Shown here piece after piece: positions 6,687 to 14,331 of a DNA stretch of 45,410 bases. The stretch covers positions 1-45,410 of the IMG/VR virus record IMGVR_UViG_3300035698_004254. One strand, 5' to 3'. This DNA is from a virus. Positions within the stretch are counted from its first letter, which is position 1. Each line of letters begins with the position of its first letter. The notes under the pieces are model-generated. The model ran no database searches and had not been told where the DNA came from. It saw nothing but the letters and a program-made list of their open reading frames with translations. The position numbers were made by a program, and so were the translations under genes.

Positions 6687-6886
6687 TAACTATTGATAGA
6701 GAAACTAAAATTACTTTTGATGGTAACGATGCTTGGGATTTAACTCAGTTAGCTAAATATGTTATTGAGGTCATACAGACTGGTTCATCAAAGGGTCACG
6801 GATATGATGATGATGATGAATTAGAAAGGTTTAAGAAACTTGCTTACAGGCTTGATGAGGCTATACCCAATGAGGGTGTTTTATAG
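6683..6886 (+). CDS. Hypothetical acidic protein (67 aa)
   Basis: GTG start overlapping the previous stop, with GGAGATGCTGAA upstream. It has a beta-rich start (ITIDRETKITFDG), then a helix, then an acidic run (GYDDDDELERFKKLAYRLDEA). No recognised domain. Confidence 0.65.
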   Translation: MITIDRETKITFDGNDAWDLTQLAKYVIEVIQTGSSKGHGYDDDDELERFKKLAYRLDEAIPNEGVL

Positions 6887-6911
6887 ACCAGATAGAGAAA
6901 CTTATAAGAGA

Positions 6912-7274
6912 ATGATGATGGATAAAAAAGAGGCCTTAAATTTATTGAATTTAACTGATGTCTTTTATGATGCCGATGATGATGAACCTGAAATGGCTCA
7001 AATGATAAATCTAAATGACGTGTTTGGGTGGGCAGTAGCAGATTGCGAAAAGGTAAAAGACGATGAGTTGATTGAGGTCGCTGGATTATTTAAAAAATAT
7101 GGTTGGTGCGGCATCTTATACTGGGTTAGCGAAATAAAGCGTGAAGGCTCTCGCTCAGAATTCCTAGATAATAACAGATTTATTGACTTTGTTAAGAGAG
7201 AGGAAGATCTAATTAAACAAGAACCCGACTCAGACAAAAGGGCATATAAAAAATACAAATACACATTAGGTTAA
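6912..7274 (+). CDS. Hypothetical acidic protein (120 aa)
   Basis: Three consecutive ATG codons (6912, 6915, 6918) follow AAGAG. An in-frame ATG at 6870, inside the previous gene, is an alternative start. The product is acidic, with DVFYDADDDEPEM near the start and a helical remainder (DVFGWAVADCEKVKDDELIEVAGLF). No family is recognised. Confidence 0.65.
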   Translation: MMMDKKEALNLLNLTDVFYDADDDEPEMAQMINLNDVFGWAVADCEKVKDDELIEVAGLFKKYGWCGILYWVSEIKREGSRSEFLDNNRFIDFVKREEDLIKQEPDSDKRAYKKYKYTLG

Positions 7275-7296
7275 AATTCCATCGGCAGGAGGGGTT

Positions 7297-7512
7297 ATGA
7301 TTAAGTATTTTCACGAACTAACAAAATTAGACAGCGCTATGGCCAATTTTCTGAAAGAGATTTACCCCATAACCAGGCAGGCGGTAGCCCAAGAGATAAA
7401 AGAGAAACTGGAGAAACAGGCAGTTGGTTCGCACCCCATTGAGATTGCCATTTATATGACTATAGACTCATGGCAAGCCTTCTGGGAGAAATATACAAAG
7501 GAGATGCCATGA
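7297..7512 (+). CDS. Hypothetical helical protein (71 aa)
   Basis: AGGAGGGGTT precedes the ATG. The sequence is almost wholly helical, with an EIKEKLEKQ stretch and a YMTIDSWQAFWEKY C-terminus. Its end overlaps the next start (ATGA). Unknown role. Confidence 0.65.
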   Translation: MIKYFHELTKLDSAMANFLKEIYPITRQAVAQEIKEKLEKQAVGSHPIEIAIYMTIDSWQAFWEKYTKEMP

Positions 7513-7664
7513 CGGTACAAGAGCTTGAGGACAGAATAGAGATGTTGAGAGGGAAACTGATAGGTGGATGGTATAGCACACAGGATAAAGAGGAGATTGT
7601 GCGCCTGACAATGGAACACTCTGCGCTCTACCGTCAGAATATTCTTCAAGGAGGAAACCAATGA
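7509..7664 (+). CDS. Small helical protein (51 aa)
   Basis: The start overlaps the previous stop (ATGA) and AAGGAGATGCC serves as ribosome binding site. Two helices (VQELEDRIEMLRGKL and KEEIVRLTMEHSALYRQNI) form a probable hairpin. The length and layout recall Spo0E-like hairpins, but the SxELD motif of that family is absent, so I do not assign it. Confidence 0.6.
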   Translation: MTVQELEDRIEMLRGKLIGGWYSTQDKEEIVRLTMEHSALYRQNILQGGNQ

Positions 7665-8311
7665 TTGAGAGACCGATACTATACTCAACAGAAATGGTTA
7701 GAGCCTACCTGGATGATAAAAAGACCATGACAAGGAGGCCGATAACAGCAAAACACAATATCTCTAAGCATCATAAAAAACTACCGTATGCAAAGGCAGT
7801 CGGGTTTGTCCACTCTGCTTCCCCTCAACATTGGATAGAACAATGGCCGTTAGACTTGAGAGCAATTATTCCCAATAGTGTTGCTACAACAATGAATGGA
7901 GATGTATTCAAGTGCCCCTATGGTCAAATAGGCGACAAGCTCTATTGCAGAGAGACTTGGGCTACTATGGCTATATTTGATGAATTACCCCCACGTTCTT
8001 TAGTCCCTAATTCTCCAATCTGGTACGCCGATACTTATCCTGATGACCCCACAAATTGCGGGGATGACAAAGGGAAAACTAGACCCTCAATCCATATGCC
8101 CCGCTGGGCTTCCCGTTTTCCCCAGACAATCACAGGTATCAGAGCAGAGATAGCCCAAAATATTACTGAGGAAGATGCGATTGCCGAGGGGTTTAACAGT
8201 GTGGAAGAGTTCCTCTCATATTTCATTAGTAAGTATAAACGAACTGATTTATGGACATGGGTAATATCCTATCCCAAATACTCAGAGGAGCCAAGCAGGA
8301 TTGATGGCTAG
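7661..8311 (+). CDS. ASCH-like phage protein (216 aa)
   Basis: It has the pattern of a common phage ASCH-superfamily protein: TMTRRP near the N-terminus, CPYGQIGDKLYCRETW (about residues 87-103), then SIHMPRWASRFPQTITGIRAE and EDAIAEGF. ASCH domains are beta-barrel RNA-binding folds related to PUA, and some members are amidohydrolases acting on modified cytidine. Whether this one acts on RNA or a nucleotide is not shown. The start overlaps the previous stop (ATGA), with AAGGAGGAAACC upstream. Confidence 0.75.
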   Translation: MIERPILYSTEMVRAYLDDKKTMTRRPITAKHNISKHHKKLPYAKAVGFVHSASPQHWIEQWPLDLRAIIPNSVATTMNGDVFKCPYGQIGDKLYCRETWATMAIFDELPPRSLVPNSPIWYADTYPDDPTNCGDDKGKTRPSIHMPRWASRFPQTITGIRAEIAQNITEEDAIAEGFNSVEEFLSYFISKYKRTDLWTWVISYPKYSEEPSRIDG

Positions 8312-9023
8312 CCCCCAAACAGAAACCGGGCATACGCAGATAGCGAATGAAATATTGGAACACCTGGCTCGGGCATACCTGTCTCCAAACCAGTGGCAGG
8401 TGTTAATGTTTATCATCTGCAAAACCTATGGTTATAAAAATAAAGCCGATTACCTGTCGAATAGTCAGATAGTAGAGGCAACAGGACTAACGAAGTCAAC
8501 AGTATCCAGGGCGGTCAAGAATCTAGTAAATAATAACATCATAATCAGAAGGGGGAAGTATATCGGCTTTCAAAAAGACTGGAAGCAATGGGAGTGTAAA
8601 GTTAACAGTATAGGCAACTCTGAAAAGTTAGCAGGGCTGACAACTTTAGGCTCAAAGTTAGCAGGACAGCCAACTATTGAAAAGTTAGCAGAACAGCCAA
8701 CAAAAGTTAGTTATCCAATTGCCAAAAAGGGGCACAAATCAGCTTACGGAGAATTTAATAACGTGCTCTTAACTGATGAGGAATATAAAAAGCTGGAAGA
8801 GAAGTTTGGAACTAGGGCACAGGACTTGGTTGAAAAGCTATCAGCCGGCATAGAGAGTAAAGGTTATAAGTACAAGAGCCACTATGCAACTATCTTGAAT
8901 TGGGAACGCAGAGATAAAGGAGGCAATCATGAAACCAATAAGCGAAATACTAGACAACTACCCACAGAGTTCACCGACCCCGAAGAGTTCAGGCTTAAAA
9001 CCAATAGAGTGGGAACCAGTTGA
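8304..9023 (+). CDS. Replication initiator, lambda O-like N-terminus
   Basis: Residues 8-95 carry the phage replication protein O / winged-helix pattern: HTQIANEILEHLARAYLSPNQWQVLMFIICKTYGYKNK, then QIVEATGLTKSTVSRAVKNLVNN. This domain binds origin DNA. The middle has tandem SEKLAG/SKLAGQPT/EKLAEQPT repeats. The C-terminal part (YGEFNNVLLTDEEYKKLEEKFG, then YKSHYATILNW) is a DnaD-like segment common in Gram-positive phage replisome organisers and may bind the helicase loader. It overlaps the loader gene by 95 bases in another frame. ATG 8304 is preferred to TTG 8301. Confidence 0.85.
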   Translation: MASPQTETGHTQIANEILEHLARAYLSPNQWQVLMFIICKTYGYKNKADYLSNSQIVEATGLTKSTVSRAVKNLVNNNIIIRRGKYIGFQKDWKQWECKVNSIGNSEKLAGLTTLGSKLAGQPTIEKLAEQPTKVSYPIAKKGHKSAYGEFNNVLLTDEEYKKLEEKFGTRAQDLVEKLSAGIESKGYKYKSHYATILNWERRDKGGNHETNKRNTRQLPTEFTDPEEFRLKTNRVGTS

Positions 9024-9756
9024 GTCTGAAATAGAAAACTGCATGGAGAGATTGGAGAGGGTAGGATATGCGCCTAACCCATACTGCAAGCATTGCCGCG
9101 GGATTGGCTTTGTGCATCCTGTAATGTCTGACGGTAATACTAACTGGGGAGAGATAGTCGCCTGCAAGGCTAAGGATTGCTTGGCCGATTCCCATGATAA
9201 GTATAGGGCTGGGGAGGACTACATGAAGAAAATGGGGGTAAGCTCTCTCCGCCATACATTCGTGGCCTTCGAGCAGATTAAAGGGGCTGATAAAACTTAC
9301 ATCGCATTCCAAGAACTCGCTACAGGACATACCAAGAAACCGTTTCTCCTTGTTGTAGGCGCGGTAGGTAATGGCAAATCACATCTTTGCGAGGCTATGA
9401 CCATTGTTCTGAACCAAAGGGGAATCTCCTGCATACTCTTTACAGTTGCAGACCTCATGGCACAGATTAAAAGTAGAATCCCCACGAACACGACAGAGAC
9501 GCTGGTGCAACAACTGTGGGATTATCCTGCTCTGATTCTGGATGACTGGAAGGTAGAATACGGTACGGACTATGAGCTATCACAATTAGAGCGAATAATT
9601 GACCGCCGATACAGGGAAGAAATGATAACAGTATTAACCAGCAACCGGGATTTAGAGGAGCTTAGTAGAGCCTCTGAGCGGATAGTCAGCAGGTTCATGG
9701 ATAAAGACCTTGCTGTGACAGTCGTGAATAACGCACCGGATTACAGGAAGAGATAG
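8929..9756 (+). CDS. DnaC-like AAA+ helicase loader
   Basis: Walker A GAVGNGKSH begins at about residue 144 and Walker B ALILDDW at about 201. A sensor-1 stretch VLTSNRD and an arginine-finger-like SERIVSRFMD follow. The N-terminus has four cysteines (CKHC at 53-56, then C79 and C84), probably a zinc site contacting helicase. Length (275 aa) fits the DnaC/DnaI family. No replicative helicase is seen in the window, so the loader probably delivers the host DnaB to the origin bound by the O-like protein. AAAGGAGGCAATC precedes the ATG. Confidence 0.9.
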   Translation: MKPISEILDNYPQSSPTPKSSGLKPIEWEPVESEIENCMERLERVGYAPNPYCKHCRGIGFVHPVMSDGNTNWGEIVACKAKDCLADSHDKYRAGEDYMKKMGVSSLRHTFVAFEQIKGADKTYIAFQELATGHTKKPFLLVVGAVGNGKSHLCEAMTIVLNQRGISCILFTVADLMAQIKSRIPTNTTETLVQQLWDYPALILDDWKVEYGTDYELSQLERIIDRRYREEMITVLTSNRDLEELSRASERIVSRFMDKDLAVTVVNNAPDYRKR

Positions 9757-9810
9757 GTGCGACAAGAAGGGCTATGTAGATATAGCAATAGAGTTTTAAG
9801 GAGGGTACTG

Positions 9811-10218
9811 ATGGAAGAGAATAAATTACTAACAGAAATAGCCAATAGAATTATTGAGCGTCTTGATGATGATATAAGCGATAGGCGTGGTGTCAAGTGG
9901 GAATGGGAGAAGATAGACAAAGAAGTAATGAATGGAGAACTCAAACCCACATGGAGAAATATTATAACAGAAGAATTGTCCAAATTCAAGGAAGTGGTAG
10001 AGGGTGCTGAACTAGCAGATAAGAAGATACGCATTCTATTTGCCGAAGATTGCATGTTGAGGGAGGCTGAATTATTACCTGACCATCCTGATGATAGAAA
10101 TATTATTAAACCGGAATATGTGTATGAATGGGTTTCAGAGCAAGATAGAAGGATGGTACTCAGTTTTCTTGAAGCCCAACTCCAAAAAGTTAAAGACGCT
10201 ATTGATGGAGGTAAGTAA
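9811..10218 (+). CDS. Hypothetical helical protein (135 aa)
   Basis: ATG 9811 is chosen for AAGGAGGGTACTG. The protein is acidic and helical (NKLLTEIANRIIERLDDDI), with WEWEKIDKEV and a C-terminal helix. It follows the helicase loader by 54 bases and may be part of the replication set by position. No domain is recognised. Confidence 0.65.
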   Translation: MEENKLLTEIANRIIERLDDDISDRRGVKWEWEKIDKEVMNGELKPTWRNIITEELSKFKEVVEGAELADKKIRILFAEDCMLREAELLPDHPDDRNIIKPEYVYEWVSEQDRRMVLSFLEAQLQKVKDAIDGGK

Positions 10219-10320
10219 ATGGAAAACCCATATCCAGAGAAGATAGTTGATGAGGCAAGCGGTATTGAGTTTCCATATGAATGTCATGAGAGGATAAAGG
10301 TAAATGAAAAAACTGGATAA
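10219..10320 (+). CDS. Microprotein (33 aa)
   Basis: GGAGGTAAGTAA precedes the ATG, which abuts the previous stop. The 33-residue product (begins MENPYPEKIVDE, ends VNEKTG) overlaps the next gene by 17 bases. It may act only to couple translation into the NinG-like gene. Confidence 0.45.
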   Translation: MENPYPEKIVDEASGIEFPYECHERIKVNEKTG

Positions 10321-10711
10321 ATTAGACACGTTATTCTCGCAGTTCATCAGGCTTAGAGCAATTCAGAGGGTGGGTGGTTGCGAGAAATGCCTTACTAAGA
10401 GGTACGATACCACCCGGGAAGATGGCACAACCCGCCCAGCATATATGTGGTTGCAATGCTCCCACTATATAGGCCGTAGCACAAAGGCCACTCGGTGGGA
10501 TGAAGATAATGCCGCAGGACTTTGCGGCGGATGTCATATGTACCTTGAGCACCATCCACATGAGCACCAAGCCTGGTTCCTGGAACACCTGGGCCAGCTT
10601 AATTATGACCTGTTGCAAGCCAGGAGGCGGTTAGGTGCAAAGCCTGACCGTGAGTCCTTTTTACTATACTACAAGATGCAGATAAAAATACTGGAGGGGA
10701 ACAATGACTGA
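10304..10711 (+). CDS. NinG/Rap-like recombination endonuclease
   Basis: Matches the NinG pattern: LDTLFSQFIRLRAIQ, then CEKCLTKRY, then LQCSHYIGRSTKATRWDEDNAAGLCGGCHMYLEHHP. Four cysteines (CEKC, CGGC) form the zinc site and SHYIGR with the TRWDEDN block is the HNH-like core. In lambda this protein (Rap) is a Holliday-junction endonuclease acting with Red recombination, and here it would act with the Rad52-type protein at 4400. Length of 135 aa is short for the family but the core is complete. It overlaps the next gene by 8 bases. Confidence 0.82.
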   Translation: MKKLDKLDTLFSQFIRLRAIQRVGGCEKCLTKRYDTTREDGTTRPAYMWLQCSHYIGRSTKATRWDEDNAAGLCGGCHMYLEHHPHEHQAWFLEHLGQLNYDLLQARRRLGAKPDRESFLLYYKMQIKILEGNND

Positions 10712-10928
10712 TGCGTTTAAGCAGAGCCGTATAAACGACCAACAAGCATACCATAGAATCGAGAAGGAATCCTATAAAAAGTACATATTAAGCAAGAACC
10801 AAGCCTTTAATGAACAATGGGAAGCTGAACGGCTAGCTTTGAATGAATACCTTGCCAGAGAAGGGGAAGCCAATGAGCGATATAAACCATTCGAGAGGGA
10901 GCTTCATGGTATTAAGTACCCATGTTAA
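10704..10928 (+). CDS. Hypothetical helical protein (74 aa)
   Basis: GGAGGGGAAC precedes the ATG. It is strongly helical and charged (DQQAYHRIEKESYKKYILSKNQAFNEQWEAERLAL), a probable coiled coil. Unknown role. Confidence 0.65.
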   Translation: MTDAFKQSRINDQQAYHRIEKESYKKYILSKNQAFNEQWEAERLALNEYLAREGEANERYKPFERELHGIKYPC

Positions 10929-10949
10929 AATAAATACTGGAGGGAAACA

Positions 10950-11297
10950 ATGGAGATTAAAGAGCCGACACAGGATGAATTGAAGTGGTTCTGGAAGAAG
11001 TGCGGACTAATAGAGCAACCTACTGGTAGCTGGTACACGGATACAGTCCCAACGAAATTTGTTTGGCAAGGAAGAATACCACTAACCACTGATAACCTAG
11101 ATAAGTATGCGGTGCCGAGGATAGAAGGTGAATACCAACTAACTATTAAAACTATACTTAGGGGCTACTATGTAGTTAGTGCCGAGGAATGTAGTGAAGA
11201 AATTAAACGGAACATGTTTTATATCCTCGACACTAATCTTACACTAGCCCTCTTCTGGGTAATCTACAAAGTATTCAAGGAGAAGGTAGATGATTAA
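10950..11297 (+). CDS. Hypothetical phage protein (115 aa)
   Basis: GGAGGGAAAC precedes the ATG. Pattern: EPTQDELKWFWKKCGL at the start, aromatic middle (SWYTDTVPTKFVW), DNLDKYAVPRIE, and NLTLALFWVIYKVFKEK near the end. The N-terminal W-x-W-x-C-G and C-terminal ALFWxIY elements look like a conserved small phage family of unknown role. Overlaps the next gene by 8 bases. Confidence 0.7.
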   Translation: MEIKEPTQDELKWFWKKCGLIEQPTGSWYTDTVPTKFVWQGRIPLTTDNLDKYAVPRIEGEYQLTIKTILRGYYVVSAEECSEEIKRNMFYILDTNLTLALFWVIYKVFKEKVDD

Positions 11298-11529
11298 AAT
11301 AGAATTCACCTGTTATGTGTGTGGGAAGGTTTCAAAAATCGGGGTAGATGATATTGGAGAAAAAGAGGTAGTCCCCGTATGTGATGATTGCTATAAGAAG
11401 TTCATATCACTAAAGGAGAAACGCATTAAATCATTCATAAAGAACATTAAAAGACTTTACCGTGATTACAATATACCATTTGATACCTTCAACGTAAGCG
11501 AAGAGATTACAGTTGAGGACAGTGAATGA
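11290..11529 (+). CDS. Zinc-ribbon protein (79 aa)
   Basis: AAGGAGAAGGTAG precedes the ATG. CYVC (about residue 8) and CDDC (about residue 31) form a complete ribbon, followed by a Lys-rich helix and an acidic end. Unknown partner. The stop overlaps the next start. Confidence 0.68.
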   Translation: MIKIEFTCYVCGKVSKIGVDDIGEKEVVPVCDDCYKKFISLKEKRIKSFIKNIKRLYRDYNIPFDTFNVSEEITVEDSE

Positions 11530-11660
11530 ACATAGCGAAACTGATGCATGAGTTCAGGTTTTACGTGCTGAAAGAAAAGGGGTTCTCTGGGTTTAGTGGC
11601 GTTGAAGCAACCATTAAACTCTGGTATGAGTTCCTGAAACAGAGGAGGGGTAAGGAATGA
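11526..11660 (+). CDS. Microprotein (44 aa)
   Basis: GAGG lies upstream, and both ends overlap neighbours as ATGA, which supports real translation. The basic product (begins MNIAKLMHEF, ends RRGKE) has one amphipathic helix. No family is recognised. Confidence 0.6.
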   Translation: MNIAKLMHEFRFYVLKEKGFSGFSGVEATIKLWYEFLKQRRGKE

Positions 11661-11887
11661 TTTGGCAGGATTGGTTAATATGTATTGGGTGTTTTATATT
11701 AGCAGCGTCAATGTACCCTGCTGTAAAAGGTAAAGAAAAACCACCTCGGTTAACCTGCGCTATAATGAGTTTCGTGCTTGTATCATTTGCTGTTGCATTC
11801 GCTACAATGGAGTTATGGCTTTCATTGGCTGGTGCTATTTCCCAAGTAATTATGTGGGCAATACAACTATTTCAAAAGAGAACATAA
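11657..11887 (+). CDS. Small membrane protein with three spans (76 aa)
   Basis: AGGAGGGGTAAGGA precedes the ATG. Three hydrophobic stretches (about residues 5-22, 34-50, 52-70) are separated by the basic loop KGKEKPPR. A three-span protein of this size fits a class I holin pattern, but it sits in the early arm far from the late lysis end, so lysis is only one option. Confidence 0.68.
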   Translation: MIWQDWLICIGCFILAASMYPAVKGKEKPPRLTCAIMSFVLVSFAVAFATMELWLSLAGAISQVIMWAIQLFQKRT

Positions 11888-11898
11888 AGGAGGGAGAA

Positions 11899-12093
11899 AT
11901 GACTGAAGAAACAAAAAGGAACGCTTGGCTGTGGGAGACCAAATTTAATGGGTGGTACGGGGTGACCTTTGAAGAGGCCAGGTTCGATACCATAAGCCTG
12001 CACGTAAAGTTTTACCCAACAAAATCTGAGGCTATACGTGCAATAAGCCACTACAAGTATTCTGATGCTTGGAAGGAGTTAGCAAAGGCATGA
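11899..12093 (+). CDS. Hypothetical protein (64 aa)
   Basis: ATG 11899 has AAAGGAGGGAG upstream. The product has a beta-rich middle (GWYGVTFEEARFDTISLHVKFYPTK) and a C-terminal helix. Its last codons overlap the next start. No family recognised. Confidence 0.65.
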   Translation: MTEETKRNAWLWETKFNGWYGVTFEEARFDTISLHVKFYPTKSEAIRAISHYKYSDAWKELAKA

Positions 12094-12248
12094 CAAAGCA
12101 GGAAGAGATTAAAGAGGGGATAGCAGATACGTTCAGAATGTATCCAACTTGGTTACAGATACAGGAGGAAGAGATGGAAGACAAAGACACAGATAGCCAT
12201 GTAATCGCCCCACAGCCACAAGAGGGCATTGAAAAGGTAAAGTGGTAA
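12090..12248 (+). CDS. Hypothetical protein (52 aa)
   Basis: GGAAGGAG lies upstream inside the previous gene and the start overlaps its stop (ATGA). The product is acidic (QEEEMEDKDTDS) with one predicted helix at the start. The next gene begins inside its last codons. Unknown role. Confidence 0.55.
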   Translation: MTKQEEIKEGIADTFRMYPTWLQIQEEEMEDKDTDSHVIAPQPQEGIEKVKW

Positions 12249-12664
12249 ACGACACGGTATACCAGAAGATGTGCGACTGTGAGGAGATACAGTCACTCGA
12301 TTGCAATTTCACTCATACTCTTTATGTTTTTAGCCCAGAGTGTGGCACTTGTCCAAAGCACAAGTGGATAGAGTATGGTAAATACTGCCGGCATTGTGGT
12401 TCAAAGTTGAAACCTTATAAAATGTTTGAGACTCGTGATGGTAGCGGTAATCATTTAGATGGCGAGACTTGGCTACCAGACCGAATCCAGTTGCAGGAGA
12501 TGAGTGGGTTAACATGGTTTGAATTTGATAGGGCTTGTGTCGGTTGGGCTCTAAGTAATCCTGAGTACCTACAAATAACAAAGGAGAGAATTGGCTTACA
12601 AGTTGTGATGAAAGTAAAAAACAGGAAATATTGGAACGGCGTCAAGTGGGTTAAGGAGAGTTAA
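12242..12664 (+). CDS. Cys-rich hypothetical protein (140 aa)
   Basis: GTG start overlapping the previous stop. Cysteines fall in CDC, CGTC and CRHCGSK (about residues 11-55), enough for one or two zinc sites. The remainder contains WLPDRIQLQEMSGLTWFEFDRACVGWALSNPEY and a basic WNGVKWV end. The early part reads like a ribbon fused to a small alpha/beta domain. Unassigned. Confidence 0.65.
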   Translation: MVNDTVYQKMCDCEEIQSLDCNFTHTLYVFSPECGTCPKHKWIEYGKYCRHCGSKLKPYKMFETRDGSGNHLDGETWLPDRIQLQEMSGLTWFEFDRACVGWALSNPEYLQITKERIGLQVVMKVKNRKYWNGVKWVKES

Positions 12665-12862
12665 ATGAGTAATAAAAGTGCAGAGGAAAGATTACAGGAA
12701 TTATATGATAATGGCAAGCCCCAAATTGTGGAGTTCGAGGATGGAACAAAAACAGGGTTCATATCTGCCAGAAAGAACATTGCCCCTGAAGATATAGACC
12801 TGATAGCCCACCTGCTAAGAACTAGGGAAGATAAAAACTGTATTGATAGCCCAACTAGATAA
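12665..12862 (+). CDS. Hypothetical protein (65 aa)
   Basis: AAGGAGAGTTAA precedes the ATG, which abuts the previous stop. The C-terminal EDIDLIAHLLRT resembles LDLIADLVVERL in the next gene, so the two may be distant paralogues. Function unknown. Confidence 0.62.
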   Translation: MSNKSAEERLQELYDNGKPQIVEFEDGTKTGFISARKNIAPEDIDLIAHLLRTREDKNCIDSPTR

Positions 12863-12871
12863 GGGGGAAGT

Positions 12872-13015
12872 ATGACAGCAGAAGATAAACTGAAAGAATG
12901 GTACGAATTGGAAGACGGCGGTTGGCTACCTGAATCAGTAAATATAAAAGCGAAGCAGTTAGACCTGATAGCTGACCTTGTAGTAGAGAGGTTAAGAAAG
13001 ATTAATCATCCTTAA
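12872..13015 (+). CDS. Last rightward gene, small protein (47 aa)
   Basis: AAGGGGGAAGT precedes the ATG. The product (begins MTAEDKLKEW, ends RKINHP) has a C-terminal helix like that of the preceding gene. It ends tail-to-tail with the first leftward gene, with a 14-base overlap. No obvious terminator lies in the convergence. Confidence 0.6.
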   Translation: MTAEDKLKEWYELEDGGWLPESVNIKAKQLDLIADLVVERLRKINHP

Positions 13016-13112
13016 CAGGTTCCTTGTGACCGTATTGACGGCATACCCAGTTCGGTCCCTCTATCACCATTGGGAGATGATATCCTAACCTTCTGCACCT
13101 GGGGCATACCAT
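13002..13112 (-). CDS. Zinc-ribbon microprotein (36 aa), end of late arm
   Basis: On the minus strand GGGGGAGG precedes ATG at 13112. CPRC at residues 3-6 and a third cysteine at residue 24 followed by YGH suggest a minimal zinc knuckle. It is the promoter-distal end of the late operon. Function unknown. Confidence 0.55.
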   Translation of the reverse strand: MVCPRCRRLGYHLPMVIEGPNWVCRQYGHKEPVKDD

Positions 13113-13124
13113 CAGCCTCCCCCT

Positions 13125-13463
13125 TCATGCTGGCATTAATTGGCTAAAGAGCCAGTAGAGACCGCTTATTACCGTAGTTAAACTTAGGATAGTGACTGTA
13201 ACGACTGTTAATAGAAGTTTCCAGTCTATGTGAAATCTGTTCTTATTATTGGCTTCTATCTTATCATTCTGGTTTTTAATTATCTCTTCATGGTGTATTA
13301 ACTTTATCTGGTTTTTAAGGACTGTCCCATTGAGTTCCTTGAGATGCCCTTTTATTTCTACCGTGTCCTCTTTGATGTCGGAGAATTTACCATTGAAATT
13401 CTCCTCGGCGTGCCGTAGAGCACTAGCCAGCATTCCTATTTCAGTCGGGTTTTCTTTTGCCAT
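13125..13463 (-). CDS. Holin-like protein (coiled coil plus C-terminal span)
   Basis: Residues 10-80 are a charged coiled coil (FSDIKEDTVEIKGHLKELNG, IIKNQNDKIEANN) and residues 84-108 form one strongly hydrophobic segment (LLLTVVTVTILSLTTVISGLYWLF). This layout matches XhlA-like phage lysis accessory proteins and some single-span holins. It lies at the end of the late operon, where lysis genes usually sit. AGGAGGGTACT precedes the ATG. Confidence 0.6.
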   Translation of the reverse strand: MAKENPTEIGMLASALRHAEENFNGKFSDIKEDTVEIKGHLKELNGTVLKNQIKLIHHEEIIKNQNDKIEANNKNRFHIDWKLLLTVVTVTILSLTTVISGLYWLFSQLMPA

Positions 13464-13472
13464 AGTACCCTC

Positions 13473-13901
13473 CTATATCACCACTAATCTAACTTTGCTC
13501 CCTTGCCATTCTGCTAATTCATTATTAAGGGTATCCTGTTGAGGCTCTATAAACCACCACTTCATATTAGTATCTATAAAGCCATTGAGCGCATGAACGT
13601 CAGTCCAAACTATTGCCTTTGCCAGACTAGCCCATGCTTCAACACTAAACTGCCCCATAAGGCGGTAAGCAAAGTCGTCACAATCATACTCTTCTGCTTT
13701 GTATTTCCTTCTGTTGGTATCATCGGCAGCAAGGAATTTATTTATATCATCTATATCACAGAGATACTTGGTGCTGTCTGAGATGAATATTTGAGCTTTC
13801 GGGAATAGGTTATGTAGAAAAGTCCATAATTCCACAAAGGTTATTTCCCTGTGGCGTTCCGGTAGAAATTGATTCTTCTTAAACAAGCCCTTCAGGCACA
13901 T
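13473..13901 (-). CDS. Papain-like fold protein (Cys-His-Glu), possible lysis or tail-tip enzyme
   Basis: Residues fit a papain-like core: Cys74 in EYDCDDFAYR, His103 in WTDVHALNGF, and Glu119 in WWFIEPQ. This arrangement is seen in phage proteins related to the C-terminal domain of the mushroom lectin MOA, which has a Cys-His-Glu triad. An enzyme is therefore likely (protease, transglutaminase or wall peptidase). As no classical endolysin is found, it is a candidate for that role. ATG 13901 is preferred over GTG 13907 for spacing from GGAG. It overlaps the previous gene by 23 bases. Confidence 0.6.
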   Translation of the reverse strand: MCLKGLFKKNQFLPERHREITFVELWTFLHNLFPKAQIFISDSTKYLCDIDDINKFLAADDTNRRKYKAEEYDCDDFAYRLMGQFSVEAWASLAKAIVWTDVHALNGFIDTNMKWWFIEPQQDTLNNELAEWQGSKVRLVVI

Positions 13902-14319
13902 CTCCACTCCAGGACTTAAAGATTTTCTGTGTAACTATCTGTTCCCCCACTGCATCATAGTGTACGAGAACATAATCATCTACCTCAATACCACCGGCCA
14001 CAAAGAGGTCTTTAATTGTTTCGGTCACAAAGCAGTCATATAGATAGTCTCTATTTTCCCATAATCTCCTGACCTTTGCTGGCCTGGCCTTAGTCGGGTC
14101 TATTGAAACCAATTGAGATACATGAGTTGACCTGGATGGGTCTGTATCTGGGGGAGGAGGAGTAATAAAAACATTTCCGTCCCATGTGTCACCGGGTGAC
14201 CCTTTGCCTCTAGCCTTTACAAGATAATACCCTTCAGGAGTCGGCCAGTCTGAATCTTCCTCCAGTACAATTATATTCAAAACGTAACCGTCTGATTCCC
14301 GTACAATTGCTGTTCTCAT
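13879..14319 (-). CDS. Tail fibre-associated hypothetical protein (146 aa)
   Basis: The N-terminus (AIVRESDGYVLNIIVLEEDSDW then GYYLVKARGKGSPGDTWDGN) resembles the beta domain at the start of small fibre-associated phage proteins. A Pro-rich linker (ITPPPPDTD) leads to a second domain. It follows the Gly-rich fibre gene by 12 bases, so a fibre or tip role is likely. Confidence 0.6.
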   Translation of the reverse strand: MRTAIVRESDGYVLNIIVLEEDSDWPTPEGYYLVKARGKGSPGDTWDGNVFITPPPPDTDPSRSTHVSQLVSIDPTKARPAKVRRLWENRDYLYDCFVTETIKDLFVAGGIEVDDYVLVHYDAVGEQIVTQKIFKSWSGDVPEGLV

Positions 14320-14331
14320 TTCATTTCCCCC

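Noticed and set aside
7509-7664. Spo0E-like regulator
   Set aside because: Helical hairpin of similar size, but the SxELD motif is missing.
11657-11887. Holin
   Set aside because: Three spans fit by size, but the gene is deep in the early arm and no lysis gene is beside it, so I leave it as a membrane protein.
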